Positions 25,431 through 36,316 of a stretch of DNA of 64,000 nucleotides are shown here, piece by piece (position 1 is the first letter of the stretch; every line of letters starts with the position of its first letter). Source of the stretch: Ceratorhiza oryzae-sativae (Eukaryota > Basidiomycota > Agaricomycetes > Cantharellales > Ceratobasidiaceae); assembly GCA_030998015.1 (NCBI GenBank), contig JARWMV010000232.1:1240001-1304000 (forward strand). Direction: 5' to 3'. Under the pieces are notes generated by a model, which was given only the letters and a program-made list of their open reading frames with translations, was not told the origin of the DNA and made no database searches. A program made the position numbers and the translations under genes.

Positions 25431-25717
25431 TTACTTCATGTGCAGAGGGAACGTCGTGGGATCAGCTGGGCCAAAGAAGCCTAGCTTTTTGCCACCATCT
25501 ACGCTATAGCTATCCACATTCGAATGGGGCGAGGGGAACTTCACAAAGGGAAGCTTGCTCGAAATTCCTTTCAACTGAAATGAGACGAAGTTAAATAAAC
25601 AGCCAGAATTGTGATTGCGACATAGTGCATGCAGCGTACCGGGAGAGCCGGCGGCGAATTATCCTCACTGAACCCGCTTAGGCTCGGGGCTGGCTGTGAG
25701 CGTTCCCAAGCACGCAT
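25431..25717 (-). CDS. Small two-exon gene, unidentified
   Basis: A coding unit too short to stand out as an open frame. Exon 2 (25431-25574) encodes 47 residues, LKGISSKLPFVKFPSPH and onward to GFFGPADPTTFPLHMK, then TAA. An intron at 25575-25639 (gtacgc...atttcag, 65 nt, with a branch-like tttaac) links it in phase to MRAWERSQPAPSLSGFSED, whose ATG is at 25717. The frame is open further back (ASRHATQHFHSAFHH), so more 5' sequence or an extra exon is likely. The residue mix is protein-like rather than random. I do not recognise the family; a short mitochondrial protein is one guess. It is on the same strand as, and 198 bp from, the FTS gene. Confidence 0.45.
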
Positions 25718-25914
25718 ATGGTGGAAAGCGGAGTGAAAATGCTGCGTTGCATGTCGTGAGGCTAGGGCTCCTCATATCAGCCGCCGGCAAGAATGAATAC
25801 CTCCCTAGCACGTGGCATACTGAATAACACGGCGGACCGGCTTATCACGAAGAATAAGTGGTTACTGATCAACACACGAGAGATAAACCCCAGCCTCATT
25901 ATGGAATAAAAGCC

Positions 25915-26855
25915 CTACATAGTCCAGCTGCTTAACCCCAACTCCAAGCGTAGTTTGTCTAATTCAGAAGCATTTGTTCGCGAGAATGACAGAACACCAC
26001 GATCATTAGAGCTACCACTCCCGTCACCGTATAATGTGGACGAGGACTGAGATAAAGAAGCAGACTGAGCCGCTAGAGAAGCAAACGATGCTGTGGAATC
26101 CTGGTACATTCTAACAAACAAAATGAGCCAAGCAAATGATCATTCAACGGTTGGGCTCACCTAAACGCTTCTTTATTCAAGCAAGAGGCTTCGGTGAGCT
26201 CATCTAAAGCTTTCTTCTTGAATGAAGCCTTGATCCAATGTAAGACGTGGAAAACATTGTGATCATACGAACTGTTCAAACGGGCTTAGACCAGAAACCA
26301 TCAAGGTCGGAAGGAACACACCTCCAGTTAGAAATGCGGTGCGCTAGAGAGAAAGTTCCGTCTTTAGTCGATATCAAAGGATGAAAAACATCCGTCGTGA
26401 ACTGGACAACAGGGGCTCTCGTGGGATAGTCTGAAGGGAACGTTATCTTGAAATGGAAAATCGCGGATGCGTAGTAGCCTGTAAAGTGCAATTTAAGGGC
26501 TACAGAGTAATCCATGCTGAATCAAACCGACCCTGATGCACGAATAACACCCCGTCCCAAAGTCTAGTTGGGGGGGGGTCAGATAATGTTGGAGTAGACG
26601 TACAGCGACAGACCTCATCGAACGCTCGGACGGTACCACGTAGATCCCTTGGGGGCAATGAGACTTGTTCTGCAAGGACGCACTTTCGCTTATGAATATT
26701 AATCCTAGCAGGAAAGTAATGGCCAAATACTATTCAACAGCCAATTTCGCGTGGGTTAGAGTCTTGTCCTTCGGTTTTGCAAAATCAGGAGCCACATTAG
26801 GAGTGCTAGAACGGATTTGCCAGTTGATTTTGGGTGGTGGTGCTGTCGCAAACAT
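25915..26855 (-). CDS. FTS/AKTIP-like ubiquitin E2 variant
   Basis: An enzymatically dead UBC-fold protein. AKTIP (FTS), and FtsA in Aspergillus, form the FTS-Hook-FHIP adaptor that links early endosomes to dynein. Spliced reading: MFATAPPPKINWQIRSS, then AKLAVEYESASLQNK, HCPQGIYVVPSERSMR, LWDGVLFVHQGYYASAIFHF, KITFPSDYPTRAPVVQF, VFHPLISTKDGTFSL and ISNW. The CPxGIYVVPS block and the missing catalytic Cys (DGTFSL where active E2s have Cys) are the AKTIP signature. The C-terminal part has VLHWIKASFKKKA and a Ser-rich tail ending LGLSSWTM. The intron at about 26560-26617 contains a run of nine or more G/C bases. I chose the ATG at 26855. Confidence 0.82.
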
Positions 26856-27326
26856 GGATAAGATGTGGTTGGCGTGCAACCCACAATGTTAGCAACCACG
26901 GCGCTTCGTCAAGGTTGGAAATAAGCCGGTGACATTTGTGCTGAGGCAAAGGTCGAAAATCCACCTAGCACAAAGTAGCCCCGTATGTCTAAGTATGGTA
27001 TTTAGTGGCCAATAGGTCACAAGTAGCAAGGGTTACCAACGCTGAAAAGCATACTTAGATGCTGGGCTTCTAGTGCGCGCCAGTAATATTTTCGGCTTTG
27101 GTTGAGCGTATTGGTAGAACAAGTATATGTGCAGTAGAAAATTCATGCCAAAACAAAAGCATATCTAATCGTAATACAAATGAGTAAAAACCAGGCCCAA
27201 ATACAAAAGATGGTGCGATATTCGTAAAAGCTGTGACAGTTCGTTGAAGCACAATTAGACGTAGAACCTGGAATAACAGGATGAGGACGATTAGGCATAT
27301 TTATATATATATATATAAACTCTAAC
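26856..27326. other. Intergenic region, FTS promoter and IQGAP 3' flank
   Basis: About 470 bp, AT-rich, with no gene. It contains the TA repeat listed separately. It presumably carries the FTS promoter and the IQGAP terminator. Confidence 0.5.
27302..27317. repeat. TA dinucleotide microsatellite
   Basis: Eight TA units in a row just downstream of the IQGAP stop codon. A simple repeat, likely length-variable. Confidence 0.85.
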
Positions 27327-30300
27327 TTACTTCTTATTTATTTGATACAGTAAAAGGTTGATGTTGAACTTGACCGAATTGTTATACAACGCAAGGGATA
27401 CTCGATTTTCGAATTGTGCTTGCAGCAGATTTTCCATTCGGATGTCTTCGGATGCTTCAGTGAGAGATACTCCAGGAACGTTGTTAGTCATTTGAATTGT
27501 GAACACGCCGATTTGGTTGGAGGATATGATAATGTCGATACGATCAAACTGACGAGGTGAGCAATGGTCTACCCAGAGCAAAATGCCTCGATCATACAAA
27601 TACTGGCCACTGTATTTGTATGACCCAAATTGAGGCTCGCCCCCAGCACGCTGCAAATCCCGTAAATGGAAGAACTGTTTGGTGAATGGCATAACAAATC
27701 GTTTTTTGCTGCAATTGGTCTCGGTCAATGGTTACTCGATCGGGCGAACTCGGATGGACATACCCCTTGCCCCTCTGCATAGTATTCATCGCAGAATCTA
27801 TATAGCTGTGATAACTAGCGATTTGCTCCTCGAACGCCTTTTTCTGCTCCTTCAGATGGTTCAGGGCCTCACGCATGTTTTCCATCTCAGCTTTCCGTTG
27901 CACTCGCTTGCGATGTTTACTCCGAACGTCACCAGCAATAGCGTTGAGGATACCTTGGTACCCGTTGGTGCGAGTCACTTTGCCACGCTTCTCAAGCTCT
28001 AATAGGTACTGGATCGCCCGAGCCTTTACCTCGCGGAAAGACAGTCTATCATGCGGTCAGTGTCGAGCTTTGTGTGCAGAGTAAGGCCACGAACGTTCGG
28101 ATATCTTCTAGCCGGTAAGCGGAGTCTTGGGCACCTTGGGATGGCAGCCGCCGTTTCTGAAGCATACGATCCGTCACTAGCTCTTTGTCGACAATGTCTT
28201 CCCAAGCATATTCGTCGCTTTCGGTGACAGGCTGCATCAACGACTCGACCAGGTCCTTTGCGGGCTGGACGCGTAGGATAGCAAGCACACCCCGTTTTGC
28301 TTGAACCCAAATTGCCTTTTCTTCAGCTAGCGGGTCTACCAAGCAGCCACGTCAGCATCTGGGCACTAAGCTAACCAGCGTTCACTAACCTTTCACGTGC
28401 GCAAAGCGGTTGCTGAGCTCTAGAGTGATAGCGCGATCCCTGGCATCCCTCAACTCGTCGGTCGCGCCGAGAGTAGGTGGTCCTACTAGCTCTGCCAATA
28501 TCCCTCGTATAGGGTCATCTCGTTCCGGAGCCTATCGCATACAATCAAACACGCTGTTACCATTTTCTGTTCAAAGGCTTACCACCCGCTCTGCGTTCTG
28601 TGTGAGAATCCCGTGCATCGCATAAATTTCGTTTGGAGAAATGTACACGGGCTTTGGCTGGACAGTCACATCGAGGAACTCGTGTGCATGGTATTCGGTC
28701 TCAGCATCAGGCACTTCAGCAACTAGCAAAACCGTAAGCCAACACGTTATGAAGTCATAATGATCACTTACCCTCGAAGAACCAAGCAGCCATGATCGGG
28801 ATACTAGTATTCACAAACGCATTCACAGGGGCTAGCGCGGGGATGTTGAACTGATAACCGGACGAAATTTGAGTGAGAACCTTTGATATCTCAGCCAAGT
28901 TTCGTCGGGAGGCTGGAGTGATGGTTGTTGGGACAACATCGTATGTTTCGGGCGTGCTGATGAACAACGCTCGTCAAAGTGCTGGGGATATTATGCATAT
29001 GGACTCACATGATGACTGGATTGATATAGCGGTAATAAATCAAGCGGCCGAGAGCAACAGCGTAAACATGCTCCGGTTCGTCTGGGAAGCGGGCCTTACC
29101 ATACAATAAGTTCAATATCATAGTTGTAGCTAGGATGTACGATCTACCTTCAAACCAACGAGGGTTTCCCGTGCTAATAGTCGCATAGCGTAGGGCATGC
29201 GCTTTGTAGATGCCAGAATCGCCCGAATGAACACCTCGGCCAGCCCTCTAAGCTTCTGTAAGTCTGCGATAGGCGTTAATGAAGGCTTGGAATGACTGAA
29301 CATAGAGAGCACATACGATGGATGTACTCTTCGCGTGTAGTTCTGTCCAGCATAGCTTCATCTGCTGTGACATCCTTCTTCTGCAGGCTAGGCTGCCCAG
29401 TCCGCATCTCTTCTCGGTTGACCAGCGACTTGTAGATCTAAAGGCGGCACGTCAGAACGCCAAAATATTGACTAAGAGTTGTTGCTTACTGCAACCGGAT
29501 CGGTCTCCAGATCCAGGTCATCCATAGAAATGACCTCTAAGATAAGGGGTTTGAGTGTATCCCGAACATATGCAATCTGCTTGGGCTTGATATAATGAAC
29601 CGCAATCGAAAGGTACATCGGGTGTCCGAGAATAATATCTTGGACATTCTCTGCTGGCTGAACCTCTTCCATGATCGACATCTAAATCCACATTAATGTT
29701 ATCTCTCTCAATCGCAGCAGATAGCTCTACATGCCTGAAACAACTTCAACAGCAAGTAATCCTCTCTCAATGCTTGCCCGTATCCAAATAGGGTCAGCAC
29801 AACTCGCTCAACAGTACGCTTGTTCTTCTCGGGAACTTTGCTCCTCGAAAGGGTGAAGAATAGCCGAGCCAGATACTCCCCGCGAGTCTGAAGCAGATAG
29901 AACAGTTGCTGGTACAGTTCAAGACGACGCATAGTTTGCTGATCCAGTGCGTTCGGGGCTGCGAAAGGGTCGCCGTGAGCAGCAAGAACGGAGGCTCTCG
30001 ATGCGTGAGCCGCGGCCGAGTCAATACCAATCCTACGCCTGGCTTTGACTAGCTCCTCGAAGCTCTTAACATTCTGTACCACCAGCGCGATCTTAACGTC
30101 CAGCTCGTTCACTTCTGTCTCAAGCGACTGGTTCTCGCGGATTCCTTCCACAACCTGTTTGCGCATCCATTCGACTCTGATCTCGTCCTCGAAATCTGCT
30201 TCCGAATCGTCCAGCAGATGCACAAAGTTCTTGATCGTGCCAACATTAACGTTTTTGCCCATGGTAAGTTGTCGATATTGCTCTCGTTGTTCTTTGGCTC

Positions 30301-33300
30301 GGAAGAGCGATTGAATCTTGACCACCTTGTCCAAGTTCTCCCGGAAGTACTTCATCCTCTGTTGGAATTTGCGCCTCTGGAGGACACCACGCAGCAAGGA
30401 TTGCAAGTAGATCGCCTCCGTGTGACTTCCATGCAAGTAATCTCTCCAGGCCCAGAAGAAGTTTCGCACGAGCGCACCTCGTGCAGCAGCCTGCAAACCC
30501 GTCACATCTGGCTCGCAGAAATCAAGTTCTTTCCGTTGCTCGCGATGCTTGCGCCTTGCGAGGGCGGCTCGTGCTATGGTCTGGAGTCCTCCAACAGCAG
30601 CGACAACTTTGACTTCTCCAAGAGCCTTAGTCATCGCTTGATGTCTTCGTCGGGCCAGAATAGCGCGGGCTCGTGCTTGCAGGCCCACGACGAGGGGTGC
30701 AGCCCGACGTAACCCACGAATGAGCCCTAGAAGCTCTTGACGAGCCAAAAATGCACGACAAGCTGCTTGAATGCATACAACCACATCCGTTGCGTCATCA
30801 AGTTTCTTCAACTGCCGTCCAATACGTCTCCGAACTAACACACCCCGAACCTGAGCCTGGAGAGCAATGAAGCAGGGTTCCAACAAAGCATAGTTGTAGA
30901 GATCACGGGCGACTCGCATGCGCATCAATACACCACGGCATGTCGCCTGCAGTCCGACCACACCGTGCATAACAATGGGTTCATGCAAAGACTTCACAGC
31001 CTCATTGTGAGTGCGGCGCGCAAGTTTGGCTCGTGCATACGCTTGAAGGCCAACAAAGGAGACCTTGGTTGAACGCAGGGCAGATTTCAGCCGCAAGTAC
31101 CTCCGGCGCTCGAGAACACCGCGAGCCTGGGCTTGGACTTGGACAACGAACCGCGAGGCAGACCGAACCTTTGTCACGCGGGAGTGCAGGAGACGACGAG
31201 CCAGGAGTCCACGAGCAGCAGCTTGGAGTGCACGAACCCACGGGTCTAAATCGGTGCGTTCCTTGCGAGCCTCGGACATCTTTTGTCGCTGGAGGAATCC
31301 ACGTCCACGAGCCTGGAGTTTCATCAGGTATCGTTCCGCCAATCGAAGGTGGGCTTTGCGCATGGCCTGTAGTCTTCTAACCAAGAAGCCACGACACTGG
31401 GCCTGCAAAGCAATGATTGAGTCCTCGTTCTCGAGCAAAAGTCGATCCCGGCCTGTTGATTGAAATTAGTTTGACATCAAGCCTAACAACCTCAATAGGC
31501 TTACGCTCGTCCTCCGTCTCGATTTCAACTTCTGGTTCCTCATTGATCTCCTTTGCGAGCTCATTCCCGACCGATTTAAAGTTCGGCATGCTAACACCGG
31601 CAGCCGTCAGCCCTTTCTGTGTCTGCGCGAGTTGGTCTTCTGAGAACTCGAGTTGACCCAGCAAGTTGCCGATGCGCTGGGCCATACCACGACGAGACAG
31701 CAAATGACTTGAATACAGATCAGCACCTGTGACGACCTACCAATGATATACATGTTTCGTACCTGAGCGCATGAATGCAGTATATCACCTTGGGAATATT
31801 CTTCTTCTCATACAAATCAATGGTATCGAACACGAAGCTCTAGGGCCAGCTGTGACTAAACGGTCTGGACGTTTACTGTACTCGCTTACCTCGGGTAGAC
31901 CAACGTGCCTGACAAACAATAAAAAGTAATTAATGTTATCTGTATGCCTGTATTGTAGCTTGGGATGCTATCATAAAAACCGGTTCAGTATACCGTTCGT
32001 GTATGACTCGACCTTACCCACCTCGAAGATCTTCCGAACAACTTCCCCTTCACCCCCTTCCCCAATGATCCTTGCCAATTTAGCGAGAGCGACTCCGTTT
32101 CGCAATTCCTCGTCCATCTCCACAACGCCGTACCCAAGTTCGTATCCCAAGCACCCTTCGATCCACTGCTGTGCTTCACCGACGTGACACAAGTACTCGT
32201 ATGCCTGCAAATGTTTTCGTTGCATATCCGCCCAGTTGCCGCCCAAACGAGAGCCCAAACGAGAACTGGGCAAGGGCGTAGCATCACGAGTGAAGCGCAA
32301 TCGTCCGGGGATCCCAGCAACGTCCTCGGCACCCACAGGCGCTGCACTCGGTGGTGGAAGGGCGGCAGATGCAGAAAGCGGCGGAGGCATAGCAAATGCA
32401 AGATCGTCCTCCGTATCCAGACCCTGGAGAGTACGTCGCCGTTGTCGAGCCTCTCGATCCTTTTCCCTCTTTTCTTCTAGCTCCTTGCGCCGCTCTTCCC
32501 GTTCTCGCTCGCGCTTTTCTCGAGCTAGCTCTTCCGCCGAGGGCTTGTCGTCCCAATCGTCACCAGCATCTCCGCTCGCGATCCGGGGTAGGTGACGACC
32601 GAGCCTTCGTCCTGCGCTAAGTGCTGGGCCATACTTGTTTCGCTTCAGAGTAGCCGAGCCTGTCGAAGTGCCGTTGCTCTCACTCACGCCAAACTCCTTG
32701 GCTCGCAATCTGCCCGAATGATCACCTTCTTCGGGAGGAGGCGCAAATGTGTGTTTGGTTGGCGAAGGCGGAATAACTATAGTTTGCTTCGTCGGAGAGG
32801 ATGGGACGGCGAAAGCCTCGGGTTTGGAAGGAGAGCGCGGGACAGTTGCTTTGACCGGCGAAAGCGGGATCGGAGCCTTTGTCGGAGAAGCAGGACCCGC
32901 ACCCGCACCTCCGGTTCGTCTCAGACTCCCGCGTGAATGAATCCATGAGGGGGTATTAGGCTCTGGTGTGTAGTTATTCTTCGCTGCTTCTGCTTGTGCA
33001 AGTACATCTACGGACTGAGATCGGCCCCGCCTACTCCCAAGAGTTTGAGCTCTATCAGCGGGAAGTCCGTCAGATCGGGAAGCGGTGAAAACGTCGTCAG
33101 TGGTAGAGGGAGGAGGGGGTTGCCGTGGTGGTGTAGATGCAGGAACATGGCTCGGCAGTGCATGTGCCCCAAAGCGCCGTCCTAGGCTGGTCGATTCAAA
33201 AGGCTGGCCTTCGTTGGAGAGATTGCTGATCGTGGAACTCTTGAAAGCCCTTCCCAGAGTTGCCGATTGAGATTGTTCAACGTTTCTCAGTTGATATGCC

Positions 33301-34061
33301 CTTGAGGGTGATGAAGGTGCTGGGGAGGGAGAATGCGTTGGGGAAGTAGGAAGCGGTGGCGATGGTGTAGAAATTTCCTCGGGAAGATATGATGAGACAG
33401 GAATAGGATCGGGAAGGGTACGTCGCTTAAGAAACGGCGGTGTAGAACGCGATTTGGCGATGATCGAGGCAGCGTGTGAAGCAGCGTTGCTGGGCGCAAC
33501 AGCACTTGGGGGAGGCTCAAAACTACGAATTGAGCGAGCGGATGCGTTGGAGGATCCGGTATCGTCTTTGATCAACCCGTGCCGAGATAAAATGTCCTCT
33601 ACCGTCCTAGAGGGGGGTCGTGGGGTGGCGTCATTTGGGGCCGAGGGCACAGGATCTACGATTGTTTGTGAAGGCGCACGCGGAGGTTCAGGAGAAGTAG
33701 TGCGATTACCGGCATGACGACGGAGCATATCATCTACTGTGGAAGACGTTGGCCGAGTAGGGGATTGCAAGGGCGGCGAGTCGTCTCCAGACTGTTCTCC
33801 ACCACGAGACTCCCATCTTCCACGCGCGCGATCGACGCTTGCACTCACTCTATGCGAAGGCGCCCATCTTCGGGCAGCTGCCGGGCCCGTAGTTGACGCA
33901 GCAAATATACCCCTATTCTGAGATCCTACACGACTGACCGGATTGCCCTCGAGTAAACGGGCTTGGTATGCTGTAAGACCTGCCGTCGATGTCTGAGATG
34001 ATGCACGCGACAATGACGAAGCCCTTGAGGACGTCGATGCGGTGCTGTTTGAACGGTCCAT
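27327..34061 (-). CDS. IQG1: IQGAP-family RasGAP (Iqg1/Rng2/Sar1-like)
   Basis: Scaffold that organises the actomyosin ring and cortical actin. About 1,850 aa. The N-terminal 550 residues are disordered (Ser/Pro-rich, then a charged ERER-type stretch). A calponin-homology domain follows (EAQQWIEGCLGYELG, ELRNGVALAKLARII). Next come 13 IQ motifs at about 30380-31440, mostly of LQAxxRGxLxRR type, a coiled region (VQNVKSFEELVKARRR), a RasGAP domain (MPYAMRLLARETLVGLK), and a RasGAP_C domain (KKRFVMPFTKQFFHLRDLQ) ending in LLLYQINKK and TAA. I prefer the ATG at 34061 (MDRSNSTAS). An in-frame ATG at 34142 would add 27 unlikely residues. About 20 introns, most in the 3' half. Confidence 0.92.
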
Positions 34062-34598
34062 ATGACGGTTGATTCGAGGATAGGGGGCGCGAATTAATCG
34101 GACGATCACGTGAACTCGTGACATTAGATAACCTGAGCTCATTTATCAACTTCGCCTGGTGCTCGGCCTGGCTTCCCAGCCCTCCTGCACTCAAACATGT
34201 CGAGCCACCCAGCGCTGTTCGGTGTCAAAATCCCACGTGGTCTCGTACGTTCATTGTGTTGCGACGAATGCTACATCGAATGAGTCCGCATCTGCGTGCA
34301 GAAACGACAGCCCGACAGATGCATACAGCCAGGTTCCCATGCGTCCTTCCCCCCTCAAAACCCGCTCTCGATTTGCACGCCCGCTAGCCATGTTTGCTCG
34401 CCGCCCCCCTACGGCCACAGCGCTCAGCTCACTCGCGCAGCCAGGCTTGGCAAGGCCACCTGACATACCGCCGGAACCCACCGAGCGCTCCCGATCCTCA
34501 CAGATAAGAACCACCTCCTGTCTTATAAAAGGACTTGACTCGCAACAAAATCCTTACTCGCCAACCACTCACTGGCCACTCACCGATCCTACATCGCA
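34062..34598. other. Divergent promoter region, IQGAP / D-LDH
   Basis: About 540 bp between two genes leaving in opposite directions. The frames seen here on both strands lack family resemblance. The D-LDH TATA box is listed separately. Confidence 0.5.
34524..34530 (+). promoter_or_regulatory. TATA box of the D-LDH-like gene
   Basis: TATAAAA followed by GG, 69 bp upstream of the ATG at 34599. Spacing and match to consensus are good for a fungal TATA-driven, often regulated, gene. Confidence 0.6.
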
Positions 34599-36167
34599 AT
34601 GAAAGTCGCGGTCTACAACACCAAGAGAGTAGGTGTCTACATTCAGCATGATCCTCACATATATTAATATCGAGGTTCAGTACGACAGGAAGTCCTTCCA
34701 GGGAGAACAAGATCACATCGACGCAGCAGGCCTAGAGTTCACCTACCTGGAGCCTCAGCTCAATGCTGTAACCGCCAAGCTTTCCGATGGTGGGTTCTCT
34801 CAGACATTGCTTTAGAGGTTCCATCTGATGACATGAATGTCTAGGACATGAGGCAGTTTGTTTATTCGTCAATGACGATGCTTGTTCCGACACCCTGAAA
34901 GTACTTCACGACCAAGGAGTTAAATACATTGCTATGCGGTAAGCTGCTAATTAGCACATTGTGAGACAAATTATCGTAACTGACGAGTATCTTGCCAGAT
35001 GCGCCGGGTACAACAACGTTAGCCGCCATCATTGTGGTTGTATAATTAACTCAACCATATATGACCACAGGTCGATTTGGGAGTTGCGAAAGAACTTGGA
35101 ATATCCGTGGTAACGGTACCTGCTTATTCCCCCGAAGCAGGTGTGTATAGATTTCGTGCCATTAGAACCTTGCTTGTGGCTCATAGACTACATAGTGGCC
35201 GAGTTTGCAGTGGGCATGCTATTGACAATCGTCCGCAAATAGTAAGCATAGTTTTTTTGTATGGTGTTTGTGTTCGCCATACTAACAACAAGTCTATAGT
35301 CATAAGGCATTTAACCGCGTTCGAGAAGGGAATTTCCTGCTCGACGGACTCATGGGTTTTAATATTCGAGGAAAGATAGTCGGCATCATTGGGACCGGAA
35401 AGATAGGTAAGTCTAGAGCTCATGTTTCACTACAAATCGGCCCGTTTAGAATCTTGCGCTGCAGGTCTTTGCACAGCTCGCATCCTCTCCCAGGGCTTCG
35501 GCGCCAGTGTCGTCGCCTACGATCTTTATCCCAACGAGAAAGTGGCAGCAGAGCATGGGATTAAATACGTCCCGCTGGACGAGCTATTCAAGACCTCAGA
35601 CATTATTTCGCTACACTGTCCACTGACACCTGAAACCAAGTATATCATCAATGAAGAAGTTCTCAAGACGACTAAACCAGGTACTGCGAAGTATTACCTT
35701 ATACTTCCATCAGCTAGATATTAATCCGTCTGCAAACCTAGGCCTTGTAATTGTCAACACTAGCCGAGGGGCGCTGATCAACACGGCAGACCTTATCCAT
35801 GGCCTCAAGTCTGGGCATATTGGTGCTGTGGGGATGGATGTGTACGAGCGTGAATCTCACTATTTCTTCCGTGACTCGTCAAACAAGGTATGAGCACACA
35901 CATTCGCGGACTGACCCATCTTAGTTGACGCGTTGCGCAACATAGATCATACAAGATGATCAGCTGTCTCGACTTGTATCATTCCATAACGTATTTATTT
36001 CTGGTCACCAGGCATTCTTGACTCGCGAGGTAAGCGGCTGAATGGGTCGTTCGTATTGGTGTCCTAAATAGTCGTTTCAGGCGCTTTCTGCCATCGCGAG
36101 GACCACGGTGGAGAATCTGAGGGCGATTAGCAATGGGGAGAAGTGTGCTAACACAGTCTCGGCTTGA
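34599..36167 (+). CDS. D-lactate dehydrogenase-type 2-hydroxyacid dehydrogenase
   Basis: NAD-dependent reduction of pyruvate or another 2-keto acid to the D-hydroxy acid, in the cytosol. Reading begins [10 protein letters not shown], then [40 protein letters not shown] and [10 protein letters not shown]. The Rossmann motif is GIIGTGKIG. Catalytic Arg is in [10 protein letters not shown], Glu in MDVYERES, and His in [13 protein letters not shown]. Block order and residues match bacterial LdhA-type enzymes, a group often found in fungi by old transfer. About 340 aa, normal, with about nine short introns. Stop TGA at 36165-36167. Confidence 0.88.
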
Positions 36168-36316
36168 GCTCCGAGGTATTCGTTTTTGTATTAGGCTTTG
36201 ATGTTCATAATCTGAATCGTTCCCTAATTGGACATCGGCTGAAAAATGAGGAGCACAGCCACATCCCAAACGTTGTATTGCCGAATATTGCCTACTCTCC
36301 CACCACTCCATCGGAC

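Noticed and set aside
30380..31440. Regular repeats that might suggest a DNA repeat array
   Set aside because: They are IQ motifs of the IQGAP at protein level; DNA copies are diverged and there is no CRISPR-like repeat/spacer structure.
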